Shown here: positions 1 to 7,427 of the stretch, piece by piece
Layout: the number at the start of each line of letters is the position of its first letter
Position numbering within the stretch: position 1 is the stretch's first letter
Assembly (NCBI GenBank): GCA_937874345.1
Contig: CALNBT010000174.1
Span: 1-26,459, forward strand
Direction of reading: 5' to 3'
DNA: 26,459 nucleotides
Origin: an uncultured Prevotella sp.
GTDB taxonomy: Bacteria; Bacteroidota; Bacteroidia; Bacteroidales; Bacteroidaceae
The notes under the pieces: model-generated
Told to the model about the DNA's origin: nothing
What the model saw: the letters and a program-made list of their open reading frames with translations, nothing else
Databases searched by the model: none
Made by a program: the position numbers and the translations under genes

Positions 1-96
1 GTCAGGTAAATTCATATCCATAATGCAATCTATATTATTAATTTATGATATATTCGTCTAATTGAAACGTTAACTAAATTAAACTTCTAACCCCTT

Positions 97-1467
97 CTAC
101 AAATCCTTGATAGGTATTTGTCGAAGGTCATTCAGATACGATTTTCTCAATTGAAATACCTTTTTCCACTTTGCAGACTCAATCTGTTGATGCAAGTCGA
201 AAGAAAAACGCCATGTACCAAGCGCCTCCAACCGATCTACCAATGCGCCAACAGTAATATTCTCTAATGTTTCGGCTGGTTGATAAAACAGTTCACCATC
301 ACTGCTTGCTCCATTAACACTAGGATTAATGAGATTAGCCTTCGCCAAGTTATAAAGCAAATCATTTGTTACACGAATAGGTATGTTGGTTTCCAGCTTC
401 AGTTCCAGAGCGGTGTATGGCTTTTTACCCTCGGCAAAACGCTTGCTGATTTTTTCCATCAAAACGATGCTCAACATCAACCTATATCGATGGCTAATCT
501 CATCTGGATTAGCCAAGAATGCGAAGTCTTCCAAATTCTGGTTTGTATAGCACAGTTGGGCGCCAAAGAGGCAAATGCTCCATGATATCTGCATCCACAA
601 CATAAATAAAGGTAAGGCAGCAAATGATCCATAGATGGCATTATAACTCGAAAGCAATATTTGTCCATTTACATAAAAAAGTTGAAGAAACTGCATGGCC
701 ACACCCGCAAGGATACCGGGAATTACGGCTGACTTAAATTTCACATGCGTGTTTGGCATGAAAATATAAAGACCGGTGAAAGCCAACGACATGAGGACAT
801 ATGGCATCACGTAGATGATTGTCTTTAAAAATGGCTGCAATAAAATATACTCTTGGGTACGATCGACAAATGTTGTAATGAAGATTGAAATACCTGATAC
901 AAGGACGATAATGATTGGAATGATAAAAAACATCGCAAGATAATCTGTGATGGTTCTAAAGACATCTCTCTCTTGCTTGACTTGCCATATCGCATTAAAC
1001 GTTTGTTCTATATTCCGAGTAAGATTCACAACGGTACCCAACATGAATATTAAACCTACTCCTAGAATGATGCCGCTGTGTGTATGTTGCAAATATGATT
1101 CCACAAATAAAATGATAGAATCAGCAACCTGAGGTTGACCCGAAAGAGCTGTCCTAAACCATTCCTCAATGTATTTTGAAAATCCAAAGCCACTGGCAAT
1201 CCCAAATACCACTGCAAGGATCGGAACGATAGCCAACAACGTAGAATAGGTCAGGGAAGAAGCTTGACCTCCTGTTCCTTTCGAAAAAAAGAAAGATATG
1301 GTAAGATACAACTTTTTGGTTATACTCACGAACAAGTATTTCAACGGTGATACATCCTTTGGCGACAAACGCCACATATCTACCGTAAGAAATCGTTTTA
1401 CTTGTTGAACGTATTTACCAGTTTTTTGTAACATATCCTGCCTAAAAGGTCTGTTGTCAATCAACAA
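97..1467 (-). CDS. YihY/BrkB family inner-membrane protein with C-terminal winged-helix-like domain
   Basis: This is an integral membrane protein of the YihY/BrkB family. The family was once misannotated as RNase BN, and its transported substrate is not established. The sequence shows several long hydrophobic segments between about residues 45 and 310, including the family-typical stretch SLTYSTLLAIVPILAVVFG near residues 71-89. The last 130 or so residues are soluble and look like a winged helix (around ALELKLETNIPIRVTNDLLY), an extension common in Bacteroidetes members. The longest reading (456 aa) needs a TTG start at 1467. An in-frame ATG at 1434 gives 445 aa and is at least as likely. 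It lies directly downstream of rnpB on the same strand with no convincing terminator between, so some read-through transcription is possible. The family call is firm, the start is not, and the function is unknown. Confidence 0.87.
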   Translation of the reverse strand: MLIDNRPFRQDMLQKTGKYVQQVKRFLTVDMWRLSPKDVSPLKYLFVSITKKLYLTISFFFSKGTGGQASSLTYSTLLAIVPILAVVFGIASGFGFSKYIEEWFRTALSGQPQVADSIILFVESYLQHTHSGIILGVGLIFMLGTVVNLTRNIEQTFNAIWQVKQERDVFRTITDYLAMFFIIPIIIVLVSGISIFITTFVDRTQEYILLQPFLKTIIYVMPYVLMSLAFTGLYIFMPNTHVKFKSAVIPGILAGVAMQFLQLFYVNGQILLSSYNAIYGSFAALPLFMLWMQISWSICLFGAQLCYTNQNLEDFAFLANPDEISHRYRLMLSIVLMEKISKRFAEGKKPYTALELKLETNIPIRVTNDLLYNLAKANLINPSVNGASSDGELFYQPAETLENITVGALVDRLEALGTWRFSFDLHQQIESAKWKKVFQLRKSYLNDLRQIPIKDL

Positions 1468-1484
1468 TGATTAAAAAAATAAAG

Positions 1485-1850
1485 TAGTGTTTCTATAAGC
1501 CGGGTTCTGTACCAAAAAACATTTCGGTGCTCTGCCATTTATCTACTTTGAAAGTCACCTTTCAACTCTAGCATTCTACCCTCCATTGTACGCGAACGTT
1601 CAGACGGACAGCCTTCAAACAATGGTATACGCGAACTTGCAACCTCCAGATAGTACAGCTTGACGATCACCCGTCAACTGGTAGTCTCTTACACTACCTT
1701 CTCACCCTTACTCCGCAGAGCGGTTATTTTCTTCTACCAACACCTACTGTCACCAATAGCTTCCATTTTCAGAAGTGGAGTGTCCTATGTTGCCCGGACT
1801 TTCCTCTCGTATCATCTGATACCAGCGGCAGAGCCGAAACACTTCTCTAT
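1485..1850 (-). ncRNA. rnpB: RNase P RNA (bacterial type A)
   Basis: This is the catalytic RNA that trims the 5' ends of tRNA precursors. On the minus strand the conserved core GAGGAAAGTCCGGGC lies at 1806-1792 and the conserved 3' segment ACAGAACCCGGCTTA at 1510-1496. The ends pair as helix P1: AGTGTTTC (1843-1836) is the exact complement of GAAACACT (1493-1486). These three signatures in the right order and spacing (about 360 nt) make the call secure. The exact ends are inferred from P1. A -7 element TACATTTG sits just upstream at 1866-1859. The plus-strand open frame across this region is a shadow with no family resemblance. Confidence 0.95.
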
Positions 1851-1858
1851 ATTTCTTA

Positions 1859-1866
1859 CAAATGTA
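1859..1866 (-). promoter_or_regulatory. Putative -7 element of rnpB
   Basis: Minus-strand TACATTTG matches the Bacteroidetes -7 consensus TAnnTTTG and would start transcription near 1850, at the beginning of helix P1. I see no clear TTTG at -33. Confidence 0.5.
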
Positions 1867-2007
1867 CGAAAATAAAACAGATTATGCTACATCACAAAAA
1901 TAATTTAACACAAGATTTGATGATATCTTGATATAAATTGTCTTTTATAGATACCAATTTGAATAATATATGGCCGATTTGTAATGAAACTCAAAGAAAG
2001 AGTTATC

Positions 2008-2047
2008 GCAATACCATGAAAACTGCAAAACAAAGTCATTGAAATTG
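2008..2047 (+). repeat. Intergenic repeat, copy A
   Basis: This 40-nt segment begins GCAATACCAT and ends CAAAGTCATTGAAATTG. It aligns without gaps to 10722-10761 with 32 of 40 identical bases, counted by eye. Its 3' half forms the left arm of the hairpin at 2031-2069. No coding potential is seen, and the repeat class is unknown. Confidence 0.45.
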
Positions 2048-2069
2048 ACCTTCAATTTCAATGACTTTG
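2031..2069. repeat. Perfect 18-bp inverted repeat (hairpin)
   Basis: CAAAGTCATTGAAATTGA at 2031-2048 is the exact complement of 2052-2069, with a 3-nt loop (CCT). No T-run follows on either strand, so it is not a standard intrinsic terminator. It lies about 160 nt upstream of rnpB and 340 nt upstream of htrA. Its left arm belongs to a repeat also seen near 10722. Confidence 0.85.
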
Positions 2070-2286
2070 ACGGGCAAAACCATACAAATTGAATTGCAGA
2101 GAAAAAGCACCTTCATATGAATGATATTCAACTCGTTAAATAACATGCCAACTTATTGTCACAAATAAAATGTTTTCGATATTTCAGACACCCAAAAATC
2201 AATTATTGTAAAAAAACATCCGAAGCGCTTAATTGGCGTTAATACTGAGGATTAATTTGTTAAATTGGAATAAAGATACACGACAG

Positions 2287-2320
2287 ATTGGCAGATTTTC
2301 ATTTTTTGCGCCTATATTTG
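2287..2320 (+). promoter_or_regulatory. Putative htrA promoter
   Basis: The -7 element TATATTTG lies at 2313-2320, with a weak -33 (ATTG, 2287-2290) 22 nt upstream, slightly wider than the 20 nt seen at other promoters here. The leader of about 80 nt contains two copies of AAACAAGTAAAG near 2330 and 2353. I do not recognise an operator. Confidence 0.45.
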
Positions 2321-2410
2321 CAACGATAAAAACAAGTAAAGCTTATTGACAAAACAAGTAAAGAATCATCAATAAAATATCATTAACGAAACAAATAAAA
2401 CAGTAAGAAA

Positions 2411-3874
2411 ATGAAAAATTATTCAAAGTATTTGTTGTCGGCATTATGCATCATTGCAGTTGTTTTTTCAGCCGGCGCCTACATGAAAGTAAATGCTGCG
2501 AGTGAAAAAGCGCCAGCAGTTGGACAACCTGTTGATCTGACTTATGCATCAGAAAAAGCCCTTCCAGCTGTTGTATACATCAAGTATGTACAAAATTCAA
2601 AGACTCAAGTGATCGATGTTCCAAACGATCCATTCTCAGACTTTTTTGGACCATTCGGATTCTTTGGTAATCCAAATGACAACGGTGGCAGGCAGAAACG
2701 TCAGATACAAACCGAACCCAAAAGAGCAGCTGGTTCAGGGGTCATTATTTCGAGCGATGGCTATATCGTTACAAACAACCACGTCGTAGAAGGTGCCGAC
2801 GAACTGACTGTTACACTTTCAGACAATAGAGAATATTCAGCAAGAATCATAGGAACAGACAAAGTTACCGACCTCGCTCTGATCAAAATAAACGGAAACA
2901 ATCTTCCTACCCTTCCCATTGGAGATTCAGACAAATTAAAGGTTGGAGAATGGGTTATCGCAGTGGGAAATCCTTTTGGTCTTAACGGAACTGTTACCGC
3001 AGGTATCGTAAGCGCTAAAGCCAGATCGCTCTATGCCAACGGTGTAGAAAGTTTTATTCAGACAGACGCCGCCATCAATGCTGGAAACTCTGGAGGAGCA
3101 TTGGTCAATTCGCAGGGCGAGTTGGTTGGTATCAATGCCATGCTTTACTCACAGACAGGATCATATAGTGGATATGGATTTGCTATACCAACCAGTATCA
3201 TGAGTAAGGTAATTGAAGACTTAAAGAAATATGGAACTGTTCAACGTGCCATGTTGGGTATTCAAGGACAAGATGTATTGGGTTATATCGATAGTCAGAA
3301 GAATGATGGAAAGACGATTGATTTAGGAACGACTTCAGGTGTTTACGTTGCGAAGGTAGATGAGGACGGATCTGGTGCTGAAGCTGGTTTACAAGCAGGT
3401 GATGTCATTACAAATGTAGACGGCAAGAAGATTACAAAGATGGCCGAACTCCAGGAAATCATCAACGGAAAACGTCCAGGAGACAAGATAGCCCTTACCT
3501 ATTTGCATAACAAACGTCCAACAACGAAGACCATAACGATGAAGAATGCGCAAGGCAACACAAACGTTTTGAAAGTTGCTGACATGGATGTCTTGGGTGG
3601 TAATTTCAGGGAAATAACCACAGAGCAGAAGAATCAGCTGAAAATCAATTATGGTTTGGAAGTCATTAAGATAAACAATGGTACATTGAAAGATGCAGGT
3701 GTCTCTACAGGATTCATCATTCAAGAAGTCAACGATGTGCCAATGAAAAAGTTAGGCGATTTACAGGCAGCGGTTAAGAAAGCTTCAACCAGCAAAGACC
3801 CAGTATTGTACATCAAAGGAATATGGCCAACTGGAAAGAAAGATTACTTCGCAGTAACTGTAAACGAACAATGA
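2411..3874 (+). CDS. htrA: Periplasmic serine protease/chaperone, DegP/HtrA (Do) family
   Basis: This protein degrades or refolds misfolded envelope proteins in the periplasm. It has an N-terminal signal segment (residues 1-30, hydrophobic core LLSALCIIAVVFSAGA). The trypsin-like domain has the full triad: His124 in TNNHVV, Asp154 in TDLALIKI and Ser227 in the GNSGGAL motif. Two PDZ domains follow (about 280-385 and 390-485). The 487-residue length is normal for a two-PDZ Do protease. A glycine/phenylalanine-rich insert near residues 75-95 corresponds to the flexible LA loop. The ATG at 2411 is the only start compatible with the signal peptide. It is monocistronic, with its own promoter and a strong terminator at 3923. 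All catalytic residues are present, so it should be active. Confidence 0.96.
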   Translation: MKNYSKYLLSALCIIAVVFSAGAYMKVNAASEKAPAVGQPVDLTYASEKALPAVVYIKYVQNSKTQVIDVPNDPFSDFFGPFGFFGNPNDNGGRQKRQIQTEPKRAAGSGVIISSDGYIVTNNHVVEGADELTVTLSDNREYSARIIGTDKVTDLALIKINGNNLPTLPIGDSDKLKVGEWVIAVGNPFGLNGTVTAGIVSAKARSLYANGVESFIQTDAAINAGNSGGALVNSQGELVGINAMLYSQTGSYSGYGFAIPTSIMSKVIEDLKKYGTVQRAMLGIQGQDVLGYIDSQKNDGKTIDLGTTSGVYVAKVDEDGSGAEAGLQAGDVITNVDGKKITKMAELQEIINGKRPGDKIALTYLHNKRPTTKTITMKNAQGNTNVLKVADMDVLGGNFREITTEQKNQLKINYGLEVIKINNGTLKDAGVSTGFIIQEVNDVPMKKLGDLQAAVKKASTSKDPVLYIKGIWPTGKKDYFAVTVNEQ

Positions 3875-3922
3875 TGATGATGAGATAAATGATATTGATG
3901 CGCTGAGACGCTTTTCATTTAC

Positions 3923-3962
3923 AAGAGAGAATGCAAAAATAGGATTGCATTCTCTCTTTTTG
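3923..3962 (+). terminator. Intrinsic terminator of htrA
   Basis: A 14-bp perfect stem (3923-3936 with 3945-3958), an 8-nt loop and a T-run (TTTTT to 3961) lie 49 nt after the htrA stop. Confidence 0.88.
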
Positions 3963-4019
3963 CCAAACAATAACAGCAGATAATTACCAGTCTTGTTATA
4001 GATAATTTATGGTACAAAA

Positions 4020-4051
4020 TTTGTAGATATCAATCAAAACAATTACATTTG
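4020..4051 (+). promoter_or_regulatory. rpoD promoter
   Basis: TTTG (4020-4023), exactly 20 nt, then TACATTTG (4044-4051): a full Bacteroidetes-type promoter. Transcription should begin near 4057, which excludes the longer reading frame from the TTG at 4049 and fixes the rpoD start at the ATG at 4079. Confidence 0.75.
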
Positions 4052-4078
4052 CAACAACCATCAAACGGAGTTTGCTTC

Positions 4079-4942
4079 ATGAGACAACTGAAAATCACAA
4101 AATCTATCACTAATCGAGAAAGTGCTGCCCTCGATAAGTATCTTCAAGAGATCGGGCATGAAGACTTGATTTCTATTGAAGAGGAAATCGAATTGGCTCA
4201 ACGCATCAAGAAAGGAGATCGAAAGGCTCTGGAAAAACTAACAAAAGCCAATTTAAGATTTGTCGTTTCTGTTGCTAAGCAATATCAGAACCAAGGATTG
4301 AGTTTGCCCGATTTAATCAACGAAGGCAACTTAGGACTGATTAAAGCTGCTGAAAAGTTTGATGAAACGCGGGGATTCAAGTTTATCTCCTATGCCGTTT
4401 GGTGGATACGGCAAAGTATCCTGCAAGCAATCGCAGAACAAAGTAGAATTGTAAGGCTTCCATTGAATCAGGTTGGCTCTGCTAACAAGATTAACCGCAT
4501 TCTCAACAAATTCGAACAGGAAAATGAACGCAGGCCAAATGCTGATGAAATAGCTGAAAGGATAGACTTGCCAGAAGACAAAATCATCGATGCGATGAAG
4601 GTCAATGGCAAGCATATATCCGTTGATGCCCCCTTCATGGAAGGAGATGAAAGCAGTTTATTGGATATTTTGCCAAACACAGATTCACCTGCGACAGATA
4701 ATGAACTGGTGATGGAGTCACTGCGCGACGAAGTTGGCAGAGCCCTTAGTTCGTTAAATGAGCGTGAACGGAACATCATTGAAAGCTTTTACGGTATCAA
4801 CCAGCCAGAAATGACGATGGAAGAAATTGGTGATAAATATAAACTTACTCGTGAAAGAGTAAGACAAATAAAGGAAAAAGCGCTTAGAAAACTAAGACAA
4901 AACACCAAGAACAATCAATTGAAATCGTATCTTGGAAGATAA
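4079..4942 (+). CDS. rpoD: Primary RNA polymerase sigma factor (sigma-70, Bacteroidetes type)
   Basis: This is the housekeeping sigma factor that directs RNA polymerase to TTTG/TAnnTTTG promoters. The 287-residue protein lacks region 1.1, as is usual in Bacteroidetes. Region 1.2 (LDKYLQEIG) is followed by region 2, with NLRFVVSVAKQYQNQGLSL, GNLGLIKAAEKFDE and KFISYAVWWIRQSI. Region 3 comes next, and then region 4 with the helix-turn-helix MTMEEIGDKYKLTRERVRQIKEKALRKLR split over two helices. The ATG at 4079 is chosen because the only upstream alternative start lies inside the promoter. The gap before the next gene is 67 nt and holds an 8-bp hairpin without a T-run, so at least part of the transcription probably continues into the downstream cluster. 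Confidence 0.95.
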   Translation: MRQLKITKSITNRESAALDKYLQEIGHEDLISIEEEIELAQRIKKGDRKALEKLTKANLRFVVSVAKQYQNQGLSLPDLINEGNLGLIKAAEKFDETRGFKFISYAVWWIRQSILQAIAEQSRIVRLPLNQVGSANKINRILNKFEQENERRPNADEIAERIDLPEDKIIDAMKVNGKHISVDAPFMEGDESSLLDILPNTDSPATDNELVMESLRDEVGRALSSLNERERNIIESFYGINQPEMTMEEIGDKYKLTRERVRQIKEKALRKLRQNTKNNQLKSYLGR

Positions 4943-4966
4943 AGATACAAATAATGATAACATTCC

Positions 4967-4996
4967 AAGCGCTAGAAAAACTGAACAATAGCGCTT
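4967..4996 (+). other. Hairpin between rpoD and the downstream cluster
   Basis: AAGCGCTA (4967-4974) is the exact complement of TAGCGCTT (4989-4996), with a 14-nt loop. No T-run follows. It could be a weak attenuator or RNA-processing site that sets the ratio of rpoD to the genes after it. The role is inference. Confidence 0.5.
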
Positions 4997-5009
4997 CAAC
5001 AAATTAAGT

Positions 5010-5558
5010 ATGAAAATAATAAAACTTTTGTCGGTATTCTTTGCAATGGTATTATCAATGAATGTCGCAGGTAAAGATGTTTCTCACAAAACTTATCTTT
5101 TTGGTTTTGCTGCATCATTCAAGGATTCTACTGTATATATTACAGATATTCAAGTAATCGATTCAGCATATATCAACAAAACAGGCTTTCTTTTTGGCCG
5201 GGATAACTATTCTTTCCAATTTGGCCATTACCTGCAATCAAAAGGTGTACTAAACGCTACAACAACCACGATTTTCTCGGATGAACAAAAGAAAATTGAA
5301 AAGAAATATCTTTCTTTAAAGAAGAAATATGTAAAGGAAGGTCGATTTGATATCAAATATGTTCAGCAAAACAGCTTCAAATATATTGGCATTGTGCCAC
5401 AAGCGAATGATTTGAAAGCAGAAAAAGCAGCTAAAGAAAAAAGCAAAGCCGAGAAGAAGAAACAAGGTTCTCATCGTGATTCTCAAGTCAGAAACAAACG
5501 CTTGGAAGGCCAAGAGAATTCTCCCAACAGACAACTCCAGAATAATAGAGGGCAATAA
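5010..5558 (+). CDS. Small exported protein of unknown function
   Basis: The 182-residue product starts with a signal peptide (residues 1-21, LLSVFFAMVLSMNVAG, likely cleaved near AG-KD). It has a compact middle part (about 25-125) that begins TYLFGFAASFKDSTVYITDI and carries a FGRDNYS segment. The tail (about 130-182) is rich in Lys, Glu, Gln and Asn and low in complexity, probably disordered. It resembles uncharacterised secreted proteins I associate with Bacteroidales, but I recognise no named domain and no lipobox cysteine. It lies between rpoD and the kinase gene, with 28 nt to the latter and no recognisable promoter of its own. It is the only exported product of the cluster, so a substrate or partner role for it can be proposed, without direct evidence. 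Confidence 0.75.
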   Translation: MKIIKLLSVFFAMVLSMNVAGKDVSHKTYLFGFAASFKDSTVYITDIQVIDSAYINKTGFLFGRDNYSFQFGHYLQSKGVLNATTTTIFSDEQKKIEKKYLSLKKKYVKEGRFDIKYVQQNSFKYIGIVPQANDLKAEKAAKEKSKAEKKKQGSHRDSQVRNKRLEGQENSPNRQLQNNRGQ

Positions 5559-5586
5559 ACCTTAAATATTTAGCTGTATCCACTGA

Positions 5587-6489
5587 ATGGAGATCCAAAA
5601 CCACCAATTCAGCATAGCTGAATTCAATATTCGTATCGTATTTCACGATACAACAAAAAATGGATCATGGCTCATCCCATCGTTTGAGCCATTTAGGATT
5701 AGTCAGCCAACAAGTCAGGAAAACAATTTATTTGAACTTGTCGTTGATGATGAACTCAAACCATTTGCAAAAGAAAAAAAGGAACATATACGTGTTTTCG
5801 ATACCGGAAATGGGGACACTGTTGTAGACTTACTTCCAGATGAAGGATACCAGTTTATCATAAAAGATATCAACGGCCACTCCTGTTGCCTTCTTCAAAC
5901 AGATAAAGAATATAAGAAATGTAGCTGTGCCTTAAATGGTAACCTTCATATGAGGACCTTCGGGCTCAACAATGCTTTGATGCTCGTCTTTGCATTTGCT
6001 GCAAGCCGATACCAAACCATACTGATTCATGCTTCCTTAGTTAGGAATAGTGGTTATGGCTATGCATTCATAGCAAAAAGTGGAACAGGTAAAAGCACGC
6101 AAGTAAGCATGTGGCTTCGCTACATCAAGGGATGCGATTTGATGAACGATGACAATCCAATCATAAGAATTCTAAATAACATTCCCTATATTTATGGTAG
6201 TCCTTGGAGTGGAAAGACCCCATGCTATCGTAACATGAAGGCTAGACTCGGTGCTGTTACACAAATAGAAAGATCCTTAAACAATAAGGTTGAACCATTA
6301 AAACCCATTGAGGCTTTTGTGGCCGTTCTGTCATCCAGTTCCACGATGAAATGGGATAAAGACATCTTCAACAATATTTGTGATACAATTACACATATTA
6401 TTGAGGAAACGAAAATCTATAAATTGCATTGTCTTCCTAACCGCGAAGCGGCAGAGATCTGCTATCAAGGTATTGCCAAACACGACTAG
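5587..6489 (+). CDS. HPr kinase/phosphorylase-like (HprK C-terminal fold) protein
   Basis: This 300-residue protein has the kinase core of the HprK family in its second half. The P-loop is AKSGTGKS at 163-170. It is preceded by IHASLV with His149, which aligns with the conserved HprK histidine. It is followed by DLMNDDNPI at 184-192, matching the acidic motif that holds the catalytic Asp in HprK. The segment YGSPWSGKTP at 203-212 is typical of the HprK-like relatives found with PqqD proteins, not of true HPr kinases. The N-terminal half (1-125) is not the HprK substrate domain. Established: related kinases in some lasso-peptide clusters phosphorylate a peptide. Inferred: this one also modifies a peptide or small protein. 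The peptidase gene starts 28 nt after its stop. Confidence 0.82.
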   Translation: MEIQNHQFSIAEFNIRIVFHDTTKNGSWLIPSFEPFRISQPTSQENNLFELVVDDELKPFAKEKKEHIRVFDTGNGDTVVDLLPDEGYQFIIKDINGHSCCLLQTDKEYKKCSCALNGNLHMRTFGLNNALMLVFAFAASRYQTILIHASLVRNSGYGYAFIAKSGTGKSTQVSMWLRYIKGCDLMNDDNPIIRILNNIPYIYGSPWSGKTPCYRNMKARLGAVTQIERSLNNKVEPLKPIEAFVAVLSSSSTMKWDKDIFNNICDTITHIIEETKIYKLHCLPNREAAEICYQGIAKHD

Positions 6490-6517
6490 CCTAAAAATAT
6501 TCTAGACTCTTTCAATC

Positions 6518-7000
6518 ATGACTGAAGAATGTTACCATGACCAACATATTGAGATTAAGGAATTAGTCTTCAATAACAAGGAATTTCTTCCAGAAGTTGT
6601 GAAGCTGTTAAATCAAGGGCACACTGTAACTCTGCCACTGAAAGGCTATAGTATGAGGCCTTTTTTGGAAAATAACCGTGACAAAGCCCTCTTAACCAAA
6701 GCAGAAGACATTAAGATCGGAGACGCCGTATTGGCTGAAATCAAGCCAGGCATATTTGTTCTTCACCGCATTATTAAAATTGTTGACACACAGATAATAC
6801 TTCAAGGTGATGGAAATCTAAATACAGAGCAGTGTACTTTAGATGATGTGAAAGGCTCTGTCATTGGATTCTATCGCAAAGGACGTTCAAAAATTGATTT
6901 GACCAGCGGGCTGAAATGGCGCCTCTATTCTTCCATTTGGGTGTCGCTCTCACCCATTCGGAGATATTTACTATTTCTTTATCGGAAACTATGTGTTTAA
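6518..7000 (+). CDS. S24/S26-family peptidase, signal-peptidase-like with Ser-His pair
   Basis: The 160-residue protein carries the signal-peptidase fold. The nucleophile is Ser45 in LPLKGYSMRPFL. A GDAVLAE strand follows at 69-75. His83 lies in VLHRIIKI, and Asp98 in the LQGDGN motif (95-100). A histidine at this place, instead of the lysine of bacterial leader peptidase, puts it near the SipW/Sec11 branch (Ser-His-Asp). There is no N-terminal membrane anchor. Only the C-terminal end (about 136-160) is hydrophobic with basic residues, so it may be cytosolic or peripherally attached. It sits between the HprK-like kinase and the PqqD-like gene. Small proteins of this type recur next to PqqD and HprK-like genes. 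The target is unknown. Confidence 0.8.
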   Translation: MTEECYHDQHIEIKELVFNNKEFLPEVVKLLNQGHTVTLPLKGYSMRPFLENNRDKALLTKAEDIKIGDAVLAEIKPGIFVLHRIIKIVDTQIILQGDGNLNTEQCTLDDVKGSVIGFYRKGRSKIDLTSGLKWRLYSSIWVSLSPIRRYLLFLYRKLCV

Positions 7001-7038
7001 CACAGCATAAATTACGGAACATTAAAACGATAACACCA

Positions 7039-7305
7039 ATGAAAGCAAAACCAGGATTTAACCTTCGCAATGTGTGTGGCGAACTGATTATTGTGGCTGA
7101 AGGAAAAGAAAACATTGACTTTAGCAATATCATTTCCATGAATGAAAGTTCTGCTTATTTATGGAAATCTATCCAAAATAAAGAATTTTCCATAGAAGAC
7201 TTGACTAATTTACTGTTAGAAGAATACGATGTTGATAAAGAAACGGCTTTGCTCGATTCGCAAAAGATTGCAGACCAGTGGATAAAAGCTGGTATTTGCG
7301 AATAA
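7039..7305 (+). CDS. PqqD-like protein (RiPP recognition element fold)
   Basis: This 88-residue protein begins MKAKPGFNLRNVCGELIIVA, as PqqD relatives do. It continues with FSNIISMNESSAYLWKSI and a helical C-terminal half with IEDLTNLLLEEYDVD, the usual winged-helix layout. PqqD-type domains bind leader peptides and present them to modifying enzymes. The frame is open upstream to 6916, but that extension overlaps the peptidase gene. The ATG at 7039, 38 nt after the peptidase stop, gives the normal PqqD length. No radical SAM enzyme or cyclase accompanies it, and no precursor peptide is obvious. It ends the cluster and converges on the DPP IV gene. Confidence 0.78.
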   Translation: MKAKPGFNLRNVCGELIIVAEGKENIDFSNIISMNESSAYLWKSIQNKEFSIEDLTNLLLEEYDVDKETALLDSQKIADQWIKAGICE

Positions 7306-7329
7306 GAGCACGCGCACATTTATACTTTA

Positions 7330-7373
7330 AAAAGACGGCATGAAAACGATTTTCAACCTCGTTCTCATGCCGT
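7330..7373 (-). terminator. Intrinsic terminator of the DPP IV gene, possibly bidirectional
   Basis: The 15-bp stem (7335-7349 with 7359-7373) is fully paired on the minus strand with one G-U pair. There it is followed by a T-run (CTTTTT). On the plus strand the hairpin could also stop the PqqD transcript, but without a T-run. Confidence 0.8.
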
Positions 7374-7427
7374 TATTACATTATTCAACAAACGTATTTG
7401 CGTTTCAAAAACAACTATCGGCAGATA

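Larger units (their letters stand above)
1867..2286. other. Gene-free spacer between rnpB and htrA
   Basis: This AT-rich stretch holds no credible open frame. It contains one strong hairpin (2031-2069), one member of an imperfect intergenic repeat (from 2008) and a short palindrome AAGCGCTT at 2223-2230. I see nothing else in it. Confidence 0.6.

Noticed and set aside
1..21. Possible first codons of another minus-strand gene (ATG at 21, seven codons to the window edge)
   Set aside because: Too short to support; no promoter or family resemblance can be judged.
1660..1875. Plus-strand open frame of 71 codons
   Set aside because: It lies antisense to rnpB; the conserved RNase P motifs explain the sequence, and the product looks like nothing known.
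5587..6489. True HPr kinase/phosphorylase of carbon catabolite control
   Set aside because: The N-terminal HprK domain is absent, no HPr gene is nearby, and the sequence around 203-212 fits the PqqD-associated kinase-like group better.
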